Of a stretch of 64,000 nucleotides of DNA, positions 9,232-18,621 are shown in pieces. The stretch spans positions 186,001 to 250,000 of the forward strand of contig NZ_LQIN01000048.1 of NCBI RefSeq assembly GCF_001500065.1, written 5' to 3'. Every line of letters begins with the position of its first letter. The stretch's first letter is position 1. The notes beneath the pieces were generated by a model. That model saw nothing but the letters and a program-made list of their open reading frames with translations. It searched no databases and was not told the DNA's origin. Made by a program: the position numbers and the translations under genes. Source of the DNA: Mycobacterium sp. IS-3022. Its GTDB lineage: Bacteria > Actinomycetota > Actinomycetes > Mycobacteriales > Mycobacteriaceae.

Positions 9232-10008
9232 CTAACCGCGGCCGGAGCCCGGCGGGCCCGCGAACGCCTGCGCGATGCCCAGCCACTGCTCCGCATCGGA
9301 GCCGACCGCCCGCACGTCCAGCGTCGACCGCGGCCGCCGCTGGGTGACCAGCATGCAGAAGTCCTCCGCCGAGCCGGTCACCCGTTGCGCGGCGTCCTCG
9401 GGCCCCCATGACCAGGTCGACCCGTCGGGGGCGCGCAACTCCACGCGGAACGGCTCGCTCGGCGGTTGTAGGCCGTTGACCGCGAACGCGAAGTCCCGGG
9501 TGCGTACGCCGATGTGCGCGATCGAGCGCAGTCGTGCGGTGGCCGGCCGTCGCACCCCGAGCGCGTCGGCGACGTCGAGGCCGTGTGCCCAGGTCTCCAT
9601 CAGCCGGGCCGTCGCCATCGACGCCGCACTCATCGGCGGCCCGAACCACGGCAGCTTGCGCCCGCCGGGGACGGTCAGCAGCTCGTCGTGCAACCGGGCG
9701 CGGGTCCGTCGCCAGTCGGCGAGCAGCTCTGAGGGTGGCACGGCCGCCAACTCCTCGGCACCCGCGTCGACGAAGCCGGCGGGGTCCTTGGCCGCCTTCT
9801 CGAGCAGAGCGGCGAACCCGGTCTCGTCGGTGACGGCGGTCAGCGCGACGCGGTCGGTCCACAGCAGATGCGCGATCTGGTGGGCGATCGTCCACCCTTC
9901 GGCCGGGGTGGGTTCGGCCCAGCGCGCAGGCGGAAGGTCGGCGACGATCGCGTCGAGTTCGTCGCTCTCGGCGCGGAGATCGGCCACCATCGGCGCGGCA
10001 CCAGCCAT
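9232..10008 (-). CDS. DinB/MDMPI-type metal-binding protein, TIGR03084 family (Rv0036c-like)
   Basis: A 258-residue protein whose N-terminal half is a DinB-like four-helix domain of the mycothiol-dependent maleylpyruvate isomerase type. Candidate metal-binding histidines are visible at HQIAH (about residues 43-47) and in the ETWAHG segment (about 140). The C-terminal half is an alpha/beta domain. In actinobacteria this family is assumed to use mycothiol, but no reaction is assigned. It lies 10 nt downstream of the MFS transporter gene, the same pair as Rv0037c-Rv0036c, so the two are probably one operon. Confidence 0.82.
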   Translation of the reverse strand: MAGAAPMVADLRAESDELDAIVADLPPARWAEPTPAEGWTIAHQIAHLLWTDRVALTAVTDETGFAALLEKAAKDPAGFVDAGAEELAAVPPSELLADWRRTRARLHDELLTVPGGRKLPWFGPPMSAASMATARLMETWAHGLDVADALGVRRPATARLRSIAHIGVRTRDFAFAVNGLQPPSEPFRVELRAPDGSTWSWGPEDAAQRVTGSAEDFCMLVTQRRPRSTLDVRAVGSDAEQWLGIAQAFAGPPGSGRG

Positions 10009-10017
10009 GCGGGCACC

Positions 10018-11301
10018 TTATCCCGCCGCCGACGTGCGCCTGCCGAGCGCCGCGTGCGCGGCCAGGCCGACGAGATACACCCCGACACCGGCCAGCGCCA
10101 GCGCCGGCTGATGCCCGTCGGGCGGAATCACGCTCGCGGACAGCGCGATTGCGCCGATGAATGCCATCCAGAACAGCGAGTCCTGCACGGTGAAGACGTG
10201 CCCGCGCAGCGCATCGTCGACGTCGAGTTGCATGGCGCTGTCGGCGCAGAGCTTGACCACCTGGCCCGCCATCCCGAGCAGGAAGCCGCACACCACCATC
10301 ATCGCCAGTTGCAGGCCGGAACCGGCGAACTGGATCAGCGCGGCGATCGCCAACGCGCCGTTGGCGGTGGCGTAACGGCCCCACCGTCGCACCGCCATCG
10401 GCATGACCGCGGCCGCGATGAACGATCCCGTGCCCGTCGCCGCGACGAACAGCACCGCGGTGCCGAGACCCGCTACCGCATGAGTGTCGCTGTGCCGCAC
10501 CATCACCAGGACCAGCAGGCTGTTGATCCCGAACACCATCCGGTGCGCAGCCAGTCCGGTCAGCGTCGCGGCGACGGAGGGCACCGCCGCCACCGTGCGA
10601 ACGCCGTGTGCCCAGCCGGTGGCCACGGCGTAGAGCACCGACCCGTGGATCGCGCGCACGCTGTCGTCGGGGCCGAGCAGATGCGGTGTGAAGCGCCACG
10701 CCAGCCAGAGCGCCAGCGCCACCGGAATGGCGACGATCAGGATGATCGCGGCGGCACCGGCGTCGTCGGCGCCGAACAGCCAGCGGGGCAGCAGCATGAA
10801 ATTCGCGCCGATGAAGGCGGCCGCCGCGCCGGTCGCGATGGCGACGGAGTTCATTGCGACCACCTGATCTCGCGGCACGACGTGCGGCAGCGCTGCCGAC
10901 AGCCCGGACGAGACGAACCGGGTGAACCCGTTGACGACCAGCGCGCAACACAGGATTGGCAGGTCGCCCGCGCCGGATTCGAGCAGCGCGGCGACCGCGA
11001 GCACCAACGCCAGGCGGCCGGCGTTCGCCGCGACCAGCACCAGGCGACGGTCCCAGCGGTCGAGCAGCGCGCCGGCGAACGGGCCGAGCAACGAGTAGGG
11101 CAGGAACAACACGGCGAACGCCCCGGCGATCGCCCACGGTTCGGCCTCCCGCTGCGGGTTGAACAGGATCGCGCCCGCCAGCCCCGCCGCGAACAGGCCG
11201 TCGCCGAACTGGCTGACCAGCCGCAGTTCCAGGAGCCGCCAGAAGTCGGGCAGCTCGCGTACCGACCGCCAGACGGCGATGGGCGCGCGGATATCGGGCA
11301 C
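10018..11301 (-). CDS. MFS transporter (Rv0037c-like)
   Basis: A 427-residue polytopic membrane protein with about twelve hydrophobic segments and the major-facilitator loop motif AGALLDRWDRR near residue 75, the usual sequence between helices 2 and 3. The start is taken as the GTG at 11301 (VPDIRAPIAVWRSV); a longer reading frame to 11496 would add 65 non-hydrophobic residues that run across the divergent yqgE start. Substrate unknown; the subfamily resembles drug or metabolite exporters. Co-transcribed with the TIGR03084 gene. Confidence 0.85.
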   Translation of the reverse strand: MPDIRAPIAVWRSVRELPDFWRLLELRLVSQFGDGLFAAGLAGAILFNPQREAEPWAIAGAFAVLFLPYSLLGPFAGALLDRWDRRLVLVAANAGRLALVLAVAALLESGAGDLPILCCALVVNGFTRFVSSGLSAALPHVVPRDQVVAMNSVAIATGAAAAFIGANFMLLPRWLFGADDAGAAAIILIVAIPVALALWLAWRFTPHLLGPDDSVRAIHGSVLYAVATGWAHGVRTVAAVPSVAATLTGLAAHRMVFGINSLLVLVMVRHSDTHAVAGLGTAVLFVAATGTGSFIAAAVMPMAVRRWGRYATANGALAIAALIQFAGSGLQLAMMVVCGFLLGMAGQVVKLCADSAMQLDVDDALRGHVFTVQDSLFWMAFIGAIALSASVIPPDGHQPALALAGVGVYLVGLAAHAALGRRTSAAG

Positions 11302-11413
11302 GGGAGATCGCGTTCCTAGAAGCTTTGGATCGGGACCGCATCCACAGTACAAATATCGCGGCGGGGTCGCGCTTGTCCGCCACGATGCCGGTTGCTGATG
11401 CCATGATGGATAC

Positions 11414-12019
11414 GTGGCGCAGTCAGAGGATCCGGAGGATTTCATCGCCCCTGCGGCGCCGCGCGTGCGGGCCGGAACGCTGCTTCTGGCCAACACCGAT
11501 CTGCTGGAGCCGACGTTTCGTCGCAGCGTGATCTACGTCGTGGAACACAACGACGGCGGCACGCTCGGGGTGGTGCTGAACCGGGCGAGCGAGACGGCGG
11601 TGTACAACGTGTTGCCGCAGTGGGCGAAGGTGGCCGCCAAACCGAAGACCATGTTCATCGGCGGGCCGGTGAAACGCGATGCGGCGCTGTGCCTGGCGAC
11701 CTTGCGCGCCGGGATGGAGGCCGCCGGCGTACCTGGTCTGCGACATGTGCAGGGACGCATGGTGATGGTGGACCTCGACGCCGACCCCGACTCGATCGCC
11801 CCGGTGGTCGAGGGAGTGCGGATCTTCGCGGGCTATTCGGGTTGGACGATAGGCCAACTCGACGCCGAGATCGAACGCGACGATTGGATCGTGTTGTCGG
11901 CCTTGCCGTCCGACGTTCTGGTGGAGCCAAGGGTCGATCTGTGGTCGCGGGTGCTGCGCAGGCAGCCGTTGCCGTTGTCGTTGCTGGCGACCCACCCGAT
12001 CGACGTCAGCCGCAATTAG
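11414..12019 (+). CDS. YqgE/AlgH family protein (UPF0301, Rv0038-like)
   Basis: A 201-residue soluble protein starting at GTG 11414, with the family core LLLANTDLLEPTFRRSV and the glycine-rich segment FIGGPV. YqgE/AlgH proteins are conserved across bacteria with no settled biochemical role. Position matches Rv0038, convergent with the next small membrane protein gene and divergent from the MFS gene. Confidence 0.9.
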   Translation: MAQSEDPEDFIAPAAPRVRAGTLLLANTDLLEPTFRRSVIYVVEHNDGGTLGVVLNRASETAVYNVLPQWAKVAAKPKTMFIGGPVKRDAALCLATLRAGMEAAGVPGLRHVQGRMVMVDLDADPDSIAPVVEGVRIFAGYSGWTIGQLDAEIERDDWIVLSALPSDVLVEPRVDLWSRVLRRQPLPLSLLATHPIDVSRN

Positions 12020-12025
12020 AACGGG

Positions 12026-12379
12026 TCAGCCGCACGGAAGCGTGCAGCTGGCGCATCCGCCGCCGCAGCCACCGGAGCTCGCCGCCGCCTCGCTGCGCGC
12101 GACCGCTTTCGCACTCTGCCAGCATCCGGCCGCCACCGTGCCCACCGCTCCGAGCACGCAGACGGTCAGCACGACGACGGCGATCCTGGGCTCGGCCGCC
12201 AGCGCGACACCGCCGCCGGCAGCGAGCATCGCCGCGGCCGCGAGTTGGGTGGGAGCAACTGAGCGCAGGACCGCCTGCACCGGATCGCCGGACGGGGGGC
12301 GACGCAGCAGCCACGCGCCGACTCCTGCGGTCGCGGCGGCAGCACACAGGCAGAGCACCGCGGCGATGAGCATGAGCAC
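12026..12379 (-). CDS. Small conserved membrane protein (Rv0039c-like)
   Basis: A 117-residue protein with about three hydrophobic helices (near residues 3-25, 45-62 and 67-88) and an unusual C-terminus ending in GGCGGGCASCTLPCG, a Cys/Gly-rich tail with four cysteines. Size and position match Rv0039c. No function is known; the tail could bind a metal or be a redox site, but that is speculation. Confidence 0.8.
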   Translation of the reverse strand: MLMLIAAVLCLCAAAATAGVGAWLLRRPPSGDPVQAVLRSVAPTQLAAAAMLAAGGGVALAAEPRIAVVVLTVCVLGAVGTVAAGCWQSAKAVARSEAAASSGGCGGGCASCTLPCG

Positions 12380-12451
12380 GAGGATACGAGGAGCGTCGGT
12401 GGGGTGAGATGGGGCGTCCCCCGGGCGCCAGGCTTCGCCCGGGGGACAGGT

Positions 12452-13453
12452 CTATCGCGGCAGTCCCAGCTGGCTGGAAACCGAAGCCGCCGGCGGCGGG
12501 GTAGTCGCGCCGGGGGAAGCCGCCGTGCCTGGGGCAGCCGCAGCCGTCGCGCCGGGCGCAGCTGTCGCGCCGGGCGCAGCCGCCGTGCCTGGGGCGGCAA
12601 CCATGCCTGCGGCGGCCGGCGCAGGTGTCGCGGCCTGGCCGGGAACGCTGACCCGGAAGCCGTTGACGATCGCGTCGGTCGCTTCGGCGGCCGGGACAAC
12701 TTGATCGACGCTTGTGGTCACCGACAGCGACACCAGGTACTTGTCCGGGCCGGCGGTGGCGATGACATGACGGCGCGAGGTGTTCAGCGTCATGTTGTTC
12801 TCGCGGTAGGTGCCCTCGATCAACGCCGACGGCATGCCGCCGAACTCCGCGAGCGACGCGTCGGTGGTGCGCCAGGCCGGCCGCTGCTGGCTGTCGATGA
12901 AACCGTGGCTGATGGCCTCTTTGGGGTCGAAGTCGCCGACCAGCTTGTACACCACGACCTGCGCATTGGATGTGTAGAGGCCGTTGCCGCCAACCCGGTC
13001 GGCGATCACGGCGAAGGCGTCGGGCACGTTCGGGTCGGGAACGTGCTCCCAGCCCCGCGGCATCGGCAGCACGATGTTGAGCGCCTTGAAATCCCGGCTG
13101 GACTGCGGTTCGAGTTTCACGCCCTTCTCGGCGAAGAATTCGGTCATCGTGCCGGAGCTGGCGGGTTGGATCGTGGCGACCGGCGGCGTCGGGACGGGCG
13201 CGGCCACCAAGCCCGGTGACGCGCTCGCCGCGGGTGACACCACCCCGGTGGCCGAACTCACACCGGGCTGGCTCAGGGCCTGAGCGTTGGGCGCGACCGT
13301 GACGGTCTGGGTCACCGTCGCAGGGGCGGGTAGCGGTGGTTGCGGTACGAGGGGTTCGGCCGAGGCGGTCGTGCCCGCGAAGCCGAGGACGCCGGCGGCG
13401 GCGGCGGCCACACCTGCGGCCAGAATCCGCCAGCGAGGGGCGATCTCGATCAT
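12452..13453 (-). CDS. mtc28: Proline-rich 28-kDa-type secreted antigen (Mtc28, LpqN/LpqT family)
   Basis: A 333-residue exported protein. The start is the ATG at 13453, preceded by the Shine-Dalgarno AAGGA; a longer frame lacks support. The first ~30 residues are a signal sequence (WRILAAGVAAAAAGVLGFAG) ending near ASAEP. A Pro/Ala/Val-rich linker follows, then the LpqN/LpqT-like domain (about residues 80-270), then a low-complexity Ala-Pro-Gly-Thr tail with repeated AAPGAT/AAPGTA units. Matches Rv0040c, a secreted T-cell antigen of unknown function. Divergent from leuS. Confidence 0.9.
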   Translation of the reverse strand: MIEIAPRWRILAAGVAAAAAGVLGFAGTTASAEPLVPQPPLPAPATVTQTVTVAPNAQALSQPGVSSATGVVSPAASASPGLVAAPVPTPPVATIQPASSGTMTEFFAEKGVKLEPQSSRDFKALNIVLPMPRGWEHVPDPNVPDAFAVIADRVGGNGLYTSNAQVVVYKLVGDFDPKEAISHGFIDSQQRPAWRTTDASLAEFGGMPSALIEGTYRENNMTLNTSRRHVIATAGPDKYLVSLSVTTSVDQVVPAAEATDAIVNGFRVSVPGQAATPAPAAAGMVAAPGTAAAPGATAAPGATAAAAPGTAASPGATTPPPAASVSSQLGLPR

Positions 13454-13630
13454 CAGCGTTGGTCCTTCCGAACAGCACGGGGGTGGGTCAGGCGCTGACT
13501 GTATCGACCGGCGAAGCTCGGCCACCAGCGTCGGAATCGAGCTGCAACAGTGTTCTGACTTCCCCGCAACGCAACCGAGACCAACCCGTGGCCGGGCGAG
13601 GCGCGAACTGGATGCTTATACCCTGTTCAC

Positions 13631-16474
13631 GTGACAGACGCGCCGACCACCGACACCCCGCAGCACCGCTACACCGCGGAGTTGGCCGGGCAGATCGAGC
13701 GCACCTGGCAACAGCGGTGGGAAGACGCCGGGACCTTCCATGTCCCGAACCCCGTCGGATCGTTGGCGCCGGCCGACGGTTCGCAGGTGCCCGCCGACAA
13801 GATGTTCGTGCAGGACATGTTCCCGTACCCGTCGGGCGAGGGTCTGCACGTCGGACATCCGCTGGGCTACATCGCCACCGACGTCTACGCCAGGTACTTC
13901 CGGATGACCGGGCGAAATGTCTTGCACGCGTTGGGCTTCGATGCGTTCGGACTACCGGCCGAGCAGTACGCGATCCAGACCGGGACGCATCCCCGCATCC
14001 GGACCGAAGCCAACATCGTCAACTTCAAGCGCCAGCTGGGCCGGTTGGGGTTCGGCCACGACTCGCGCCGCAGCTTCGCCACCACCGACCCGGACTATTA
14101 CAAGTGGACGCAGTGGATCTTCCTGCAGATCTACAACGCCTGGTTCGATCCGGCCGCACAGAAGGCCAGGCCGATCGCGGAGTTGGTGGCCGAGTTCGAA
14201 TCCGGCGAACGCACTCTCGACGACGGCCGAACGTGGGCGTCGCTGTCGGAGGGGGAGCGCGCCGATCTGATCGACTCGCACCGGTTGGTCTACCGGGCCG
14301 ACTCGCTGGTGAACTGGTGCCCCGGACTGGGCACCGTGCTGGCCAACGAAGAGGTCACCGCCGACGGCCGCAGTGAGCGCGGCAACTTCCCCGTCTTCCG
14401 GAAGCGGTTGCGGCAGTGGATGATGCGCATCACCGCTTACTCGGACCGCCTGCTCGACGACCTCGAGCTGCTGGACTGGCCGGACAAGGTCAAGACCATG
14501 CAGCGCAACTGGATCGGCCGGTCGACGGGGGCCGCGGTGCTGTTCGGCACCGATGCGGGCGACATCGAGGTGTTCACCACGCGGCCGGACACGCTGTTCG
14601 GCGCGACCTACATGGTGCTGGCGCCCGAACACGAACTGGTCGACAGGCTGGTCGCCGACCAGTGGCCGGCAGGCGTCGACGAGCGCTGGACCTACGGCGC
14701 TGCGACACCGGCAGAAGCCGTCGCCGCCTACCGCACGGCGATTGCGGCGAAGTCCGACCTCGAACGGCAGGAGAACAAGGCCAAGACGGGGGTGTTCATC
14801 GGCGCCTATGCGACGAACCCCGCCAACGGTCAACGGGTTCCGGTCTTCATCGCCGACTACGTGCTGCTGGGCTACGGCACCGGGGCCATCATGGCAGTGC
14901 CGGGACATGACCAGCGAGACTGGGAGTTCGCCACCGAGTTCGGCCTCCCGATCGTGGAAGTCGTTGCCGGCGGAGATATCTCGCTGGAGGCGTACAGCGG
15001 TGACGGCGAGATCGTGAACTCCGGTGAGCTCAACGGGTTGAGTGTCGCGTCGGCCAAGGAGGCGATCACCGCACGGCTGGCGGCAGCCGGGCGCGCGCAG
15101 CCGCGGGTGGAATACAAGCTGCGGGACTGGCTGTTCGCACGGCAAAGGTACTGGGGTGAGCCGTTTCCGATCGTGTATGACGAGGACGGCCGCGCGCATC
15201 CGCTGCCCGAGTCTGCGCTGCCGGTCGAGTTGCCCGACGTGCCGGACTACTCGCCTGTGCTGTTCGATCCCGACGACGCCGACAGCGTGCCGTCGCCGCC
15301 GCTGGAGAAGGCGACCTCCTGGGTGAACGTGGAGTTGGATCTCGGCGACGGGCTCAAGCCCTACACCCGCGACACCAACGTCATGCCGCAGTGGGCCGCC
15401 AGCTCCTGGTACGAGCTGCGCTACACCGACCCGCACAACCAAAAAGAGCTGTGCGCCAAGGAGAACGAGTCCTACTGGATGGGTCCGCGGCCGGCCGAAC
15501 ACGGCGCCGACGACCCCGGCGGTGTGGACCTGTACGTCGGCGGCGTCGAGCACGCAGTCCTGCACCTGCTGTACGTCCGGTTCTGGCACAAGGTGCTCTA
15601 CGACCTCGGGCACATCAGCTCGCGAGAGCCGTTCCGCCGGCTGGTGAACCAGGGTTACATCCAGGCGTTCGCCTACACCGACGAACGCGGAGCATACGTC
15701 CCGGCCGCGGAAGTCGTTGAGCGCGAAGGAAAGTTCTACTGGCCCGGACCGGACGGCGAAATCGAGGTCTTCCAGGAGTTCGGCAAGATCGGCAAGAGCC
15801 TGAAGAACTCGGTGTCACCCGACGAGATCTGCGACAGCTACGGTGCCGACACATTGCGGGTGTACGAGATGTCGATGGGCCCGTTGGAGGCGTCGCGGCC
15901 GTGGGCGACCAAGGACGTCGTCGGCGCACACCGGTTCCTGCAGCGGGTGTGGCGGCTGGTGGTCGACGAGACCACCGGCGCAAAGCGCGTCTCGGAGCAC
16001 GAGGCGATCGACGAAGAGACGCTGAAGTTGTTGCATCGCACCATCGCCGGCGTGTCCGACGACTACACGAACCTGCGCAACAACACCGCGGCGGCCAAGC
16101 TCATCGAGTACACCAACCACTTGACCAAGCAGGGTGTGACGGCGCGCGCGGCGCTCGAGCCGCTGGTGCTGATGGTAGCCCCGCTGGCCCCGCACCTGGC
16201 CGAGGAGTTGTGGCGGCGGTTGGGCCACGACTCGTCGCTGGCGCACGGCCCGTTCCCGGTGGCCGACCCGCAGCATCTCGTCGAGGACACCGTCGAGTAT
16301 CCGGTACAGGTCAACGGAAAGGTGCGCGGTCGGGTGACGGTCGCCGCCGATGCGGATGCCGACGCGCTGGAGGCGGCCGCGCTGGCCGACGAGAAGGTGC
16401 AGGCGTTCATCGACGGTGCGACGCCGAAGAAGGTGATCGTGGTGGCCGGCCGCCTGGTCAACATCGTCGTGTGA
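13631..16474 (+). CDS. leuS: Leucyl-tRNA synthetase
   Basis: A 947-residue class Ia synthetase charging tRNA-Leu. The HIGH-type signature lies in PYPSGEGLHVGHPLGY (about residues 65-80) and the KMSKS loop is KIGKS (about 717-721). The CP1 editing domain that clears mischarged tRNA carries TTRPDTLFG near residue 317. The start GTG at 13631 follows a TATACC -10-like box at 13617-13622 by 8 nt and has no Shine-Dalgarno, so the mRNA may be leaderless. Position matches Rv0041. A long hairpin follows the stop. Confidence 0.97.
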   Translation: MTDAPTTDTPQHRYTAELAGQIERTWQQRWEDAGTFHVPNPVGSLAPADGSQVPADKMFVQDMFPYPSGEGLHVGHPLGYIATDVYARYFRMTGRNVLHALGFDAFGLPAEQYAIQTGTHPRIRTEANIVNFKRQLGRLGFGHDSRRSFATTDPDYYKWTQWIFLQIYNAWFDPAAQKARPIAELVAEFESGERTLDDGRTWASLSEGERADLIDSHRLVYRADSLVNWCPGLGTVLANEEVTADGRSERGNFPVFRKRLRQWMMRITAYSDRLLDDLELLDWPDKVKTMQRNWIGRSTGAAVLFGTDAGDIEVFTTRPDTLFGATYMVLAPEHELVDRLVADQWPAGVDERWTYGAATPAEAVAAYRTAIAAKSDLERQENKAKTGVFIGAYATNPANGQRVPVFIADYVLLGYGTGAIMAVPGHDQRDWEFATEFGLPIVEVVAGGDISLEAYSGDGEIVNSGELNGLSVASAKEAITARLAAAGRAQPRVEYKLRDWLFARQRYWGEPFPIVYDEDGRAHPLPESALPVELPDVPDYSPVLFDPDDADSVPSPPLEKATSWVNVELDLGDGLKPYTRDTNVMPQWAASSWYELRYTDPHNQKELCAKENESYWMGPRPAEHGADDPGGVDLYVGGVEHAVLHLLYVRFWHKVLYDLGHISSREPFRRLVNQGYIQAFAYTDERGAYVPAAEVVEREGKFYWPGPDGEIEVFQEFGKIGKSLKNSVSPDEICDSYGADTLRVYEMSMGPLEASRPWATKDVVGAHRFLQRVWRLVVDETTGAKRVSEHEAIDEETLKLLHRTIAGVSDDYTNLRNNTAAAKLIEYTNHLTKQGVTARAALEPLVLMVAPLAPHLAEELWRRLGHDSSLAHGPFPVADPQHLVEDTVEYPVQVNGKVRGRVTVAADADADALEAAALADEKVQAFIDGATPKKVIVVAGRLVNIVV

Positions 16475-16493
16475 TTCCGCCACCCCGTCCCGC

Positions 16494-16545
16494 ATTGTGA
16501 ATCTGGCGACGGTTTCGGCGCTTCGAGCGTCGCCGGATTCACAAT
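16494..16545. terminator. Long hairpin between convergent leuS and SDR genes
   Basis: ATTGTGAATC (16494-16503) and GGCGACG (16505-16511) pair with CGTCGCC (16528-16534) and GATTCACAAT (16536-16545): 17 perfect pairs with one T/G position between, and a 16-nt loop. It sits between two converging genes, as expected of a bidirectional terminator. The outer arm word ATTGTGAA recurs in the hairpin at 35530-35585. Confidence 0.65.
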
Positions 16546-16554
16546 CGGCGCGAG

Positions 16555-17223
16555 CTATTTACGGGGGCGGACGATGACCTGGTGCACGTGGGCGTCCGGC
16601 GGTGAGTTCACCGCATCGGCGACCACGCGCGCCACGCTCTGCGGGCTGAGAAACCGCGACGGGTCATACGAGCCGCCCTCGTAGGCGACCAGGCTCTCCT
16701 GCATCTCCGTGGCGATCCGGCCGGGATGCACCGACGTCACCCGCAGCAGCGGCTCGTCGTTGCGCAGCGAGTCGGCGAACGACCGCAGCGCGGCCTTGCT
16801 CGCCGAGTACGACGCCAACCCTGGCGACGCGTTGATGCCCCCGCCGGAGTTCACGAAGACCACCTGCCCGCGAGACACGCGCAAGGCCGGCAATAAGGCG
16901 AGCGTAAGGGCAACGGCGCCAATGACATTGACCTCCATGGTGGCGCGCCACTCGTCGACGGTCGACTCGGCGACCCGAGCCGGAAACGCCGTTCCGGCGT
17001 TGTGCACCAACACGTCCAGTTCGACGATCGGCTCCACCACGGCCGCGATACCGGAAACGTCGGCCAGATCGATCGGCCACGTCGTCGCGCCGAACCGCTC
17101 GGCCACCGCATCGAGCGCCGCCGACGGCCGGCCCGCCAGGAACAGCGTGTGGGTCGGGGCGAGCGCCGTCGCGATCGCCGCGCCGAGTCCTCGCGAGGCG
17201 CCCGTGATCATCGCGGTCGGCAT
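16555..17223 (-). CDS. Short-chain dehydrogenase/reductase
   Basis: A 222-residue classical SDR. The dinucleotide motif is ITGASRGLG (residues 6-14), followed by the structural motif VLVHNAG near 72 and the catalytic YSASKAALR (Tyr-x3-Lys) near 143. Substrate not evident. It is divergent from ggH (44-53 bp depending on the ggH start) and convergent with leuS; no counterpart lies here in M. tuberculosis between Rv0041 and Rv0042c. Confidence 0.88.
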   Translation of the reverse strand: MPTAMITGASRGLGAAIATALAPTHTLFLAGRPSAALDAVAERFGATTWPIDLADVSGIAAVVEPIVELDVLVHNAGTAFPARVAESTVDEWRATMEVNVIGAVALTLALLPALRVSRGQVVFVNSGGGINASPGLASYSASKAALRSFADSLRNDEPLLRVTSVHPGRIATEMQESLVAYEGGSYDPSRFLSPQSVARVVADAVNSPPDAHVHQVIVRPRK

Positions 17224-17276
17224 GTCGAAACCCTACCGACCTGCGCCGCGCGGCCGGACGTCGCATCATGGAACCG

Positions 17277-18617
17277 ATGCCCCCCGACCACGGCTTTGCT
17301 CCGACGCAGCTCGCGGCCCGCGCGGCGTACCTGCTGCGGGGTAACGACCTGGGCATCATGACCACCGCCGCCCCGCTGTTGTACCCGCATATGTGGAGCT
17401 GGGACGCGGCGTTCGTGGCGATCGGGCTGGCCCCGTTGAGCGTCGAGCGCGCCGTCGTCGAACTCGACACCCTGCTCTCGGCGCAGTGGTCCAACGGGAT
17501 GATCCCGCACATCGTGTTCGCCAACGGAGTCGACGGCTACTTCCCGGGGCCGGCGCGCTGGGCCACCTCCGCGCTCGCCGTGCACGCGCCGCGCAGCCGG
17601 CACACCTCCGGCATCACCCAGCCGCCGGTGCACGCGATCGCCGTGCAGCGCATCGTCGATCACGCCCGGACCCGCGGCCGAACCGCCCGCGCGGTCGCCG
17701 AGGCGTTCCTCGACCGCCGATGGGACGACCTGGTGAACTGGCACCGCTGGCTCGCCGACGCGCGTGACCCGCAGAAGCATGGCCGGGTCACGCTGTACCA
17801 CGGTTGGGAGTCCGGCATGGACAACTCACCGCGCTGGGACAGCGCCTACGCCAACGTGGTTCCGGGCAGCGTGCCGGAATACCAGCGTGAGGACAACACG
17901 ATCGTCACCGACGCCACCCAGCGCCCGTCCGACCTGGAGTACGACCGCTACCTGTGGCTGCTCGAGGAAATGAAGTCGGCCCGCTACGACGACGAGTTGC
18001 TGCCCAAGGTGATGAGCTTCGCGGTCGAGGACGTGTTCGTCTCGGCGATCTTCGCTGTCGCATGCGATGTGCTCGCCGAGATCGGCGAGGACTACGGCCG
18101 CCCGGACGCCGACGTCCGCGAACTCTACGGCTGGGCCGAGCGATTCCGCCGCGGCGTCATCGACGCGGCCGACGAAAGAACGGGCGCGGCAAGGGATTAC
18201 GACGTCCGCGCGGACGAGTGGGTGGCCACCGAAACGGTCGCGCAGTTCGCTCCGCTGCTGTGCGGCGGCTTGCCGCACGACAAGGAACGGACGCTGGTGA
18301 AGCTGCTGGAGGGCCCGCGGTTCTGCGGTCATCCAGAACTGAGATACGCCGGCATACCGTCCACGTCGCCGGTTTCCCGCGACTTCCGCCCGCGCGAGTA
18401 CTGGCGCGGGCCGGTCTGGCCGGTGATGACGTGGCTGTTCTCCTGGTGCTTTGCGCGCCGCGGCTGGGCCGAACGCGCCCGTCTTCTGCGCCAGGAAGGT
18501 CTGCGCCAAGCCAGCGACGGGGCGTTCGCCGAGTACTACGAACCGTTCACCGGCGAGCCGCTGGGCAGCATGCAACAGTCGTGGACCGCGGCCGCGGTGC
18601 TGGACTGGCTGGGCTGA
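17277..18617 (+). CDS. ggH: Glucosylglycerate hydrolase (GH63-type)
   Basis: A 446-residue protein that matches, from memory, the GH63-family glucosylglycerate hydrolase of Mycolicibacterium hassiacum nearly throughout: AARAAYLLRGNDLG near the start, the substrate-binding YHGWESGMDNSPRWDSAY (about residues 179-196) and SMQQSWTAAAVLDWLG at the end. The enzyme releases glucose and glycerate from glucosylglycerate, a solute built up under nitrogen limitation and mobilised when nitrogen returns. The ATG at 17277 fits the family N-terminus; another ATG lies at 17268. Absence from this position in M. tuberculosis supports a rapid-growing host. Confidence 0.87.
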   Translation: MPPDHGFAPTQLAARAAYLLRGNDLGIMTTAAPLLYPHMWSWDAAFVAIGLAPLSVERAVVELDTLLSAQWSNGMIPHIVFANGVDGYFPGPARWATSALAVHAPRSRHTSGITQPPVHAIAVQRIVDHARTRGRTARAVAEAFLDRRWDDLVNWHRWLADARDPQKHGRVTLYHGWESGMDNSPRWDSAYANVVPGSVPEYQREDNTIVTDATQRPSDLEYDRYLWLLEEMKSARYDDELLPKVMSFAVEDVFVSAIFAVACDVLAEIGEDYGRPDADVRELYGWAERFRRGVIDAADERTGAARDYDVRADEWVATETVAQFAPLLCGGLPHDKERTLVKLLEGPRFCGHPELRYAGIPSTSPVSRDFRPREYWRGPVWPVMTWLFSWCFARRGWAERARLLRQEGLRQASDGAFAEYYEPFTGEPLGSMQQSWTAAAVLDWLG

Positions 18618-18621
18618 CCGG

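Noticed and set aside
13952..15613. 553-residue minus-strand frame opposite leuS
   Set aside because: His/Arg/Gln-rich shadow without family features.
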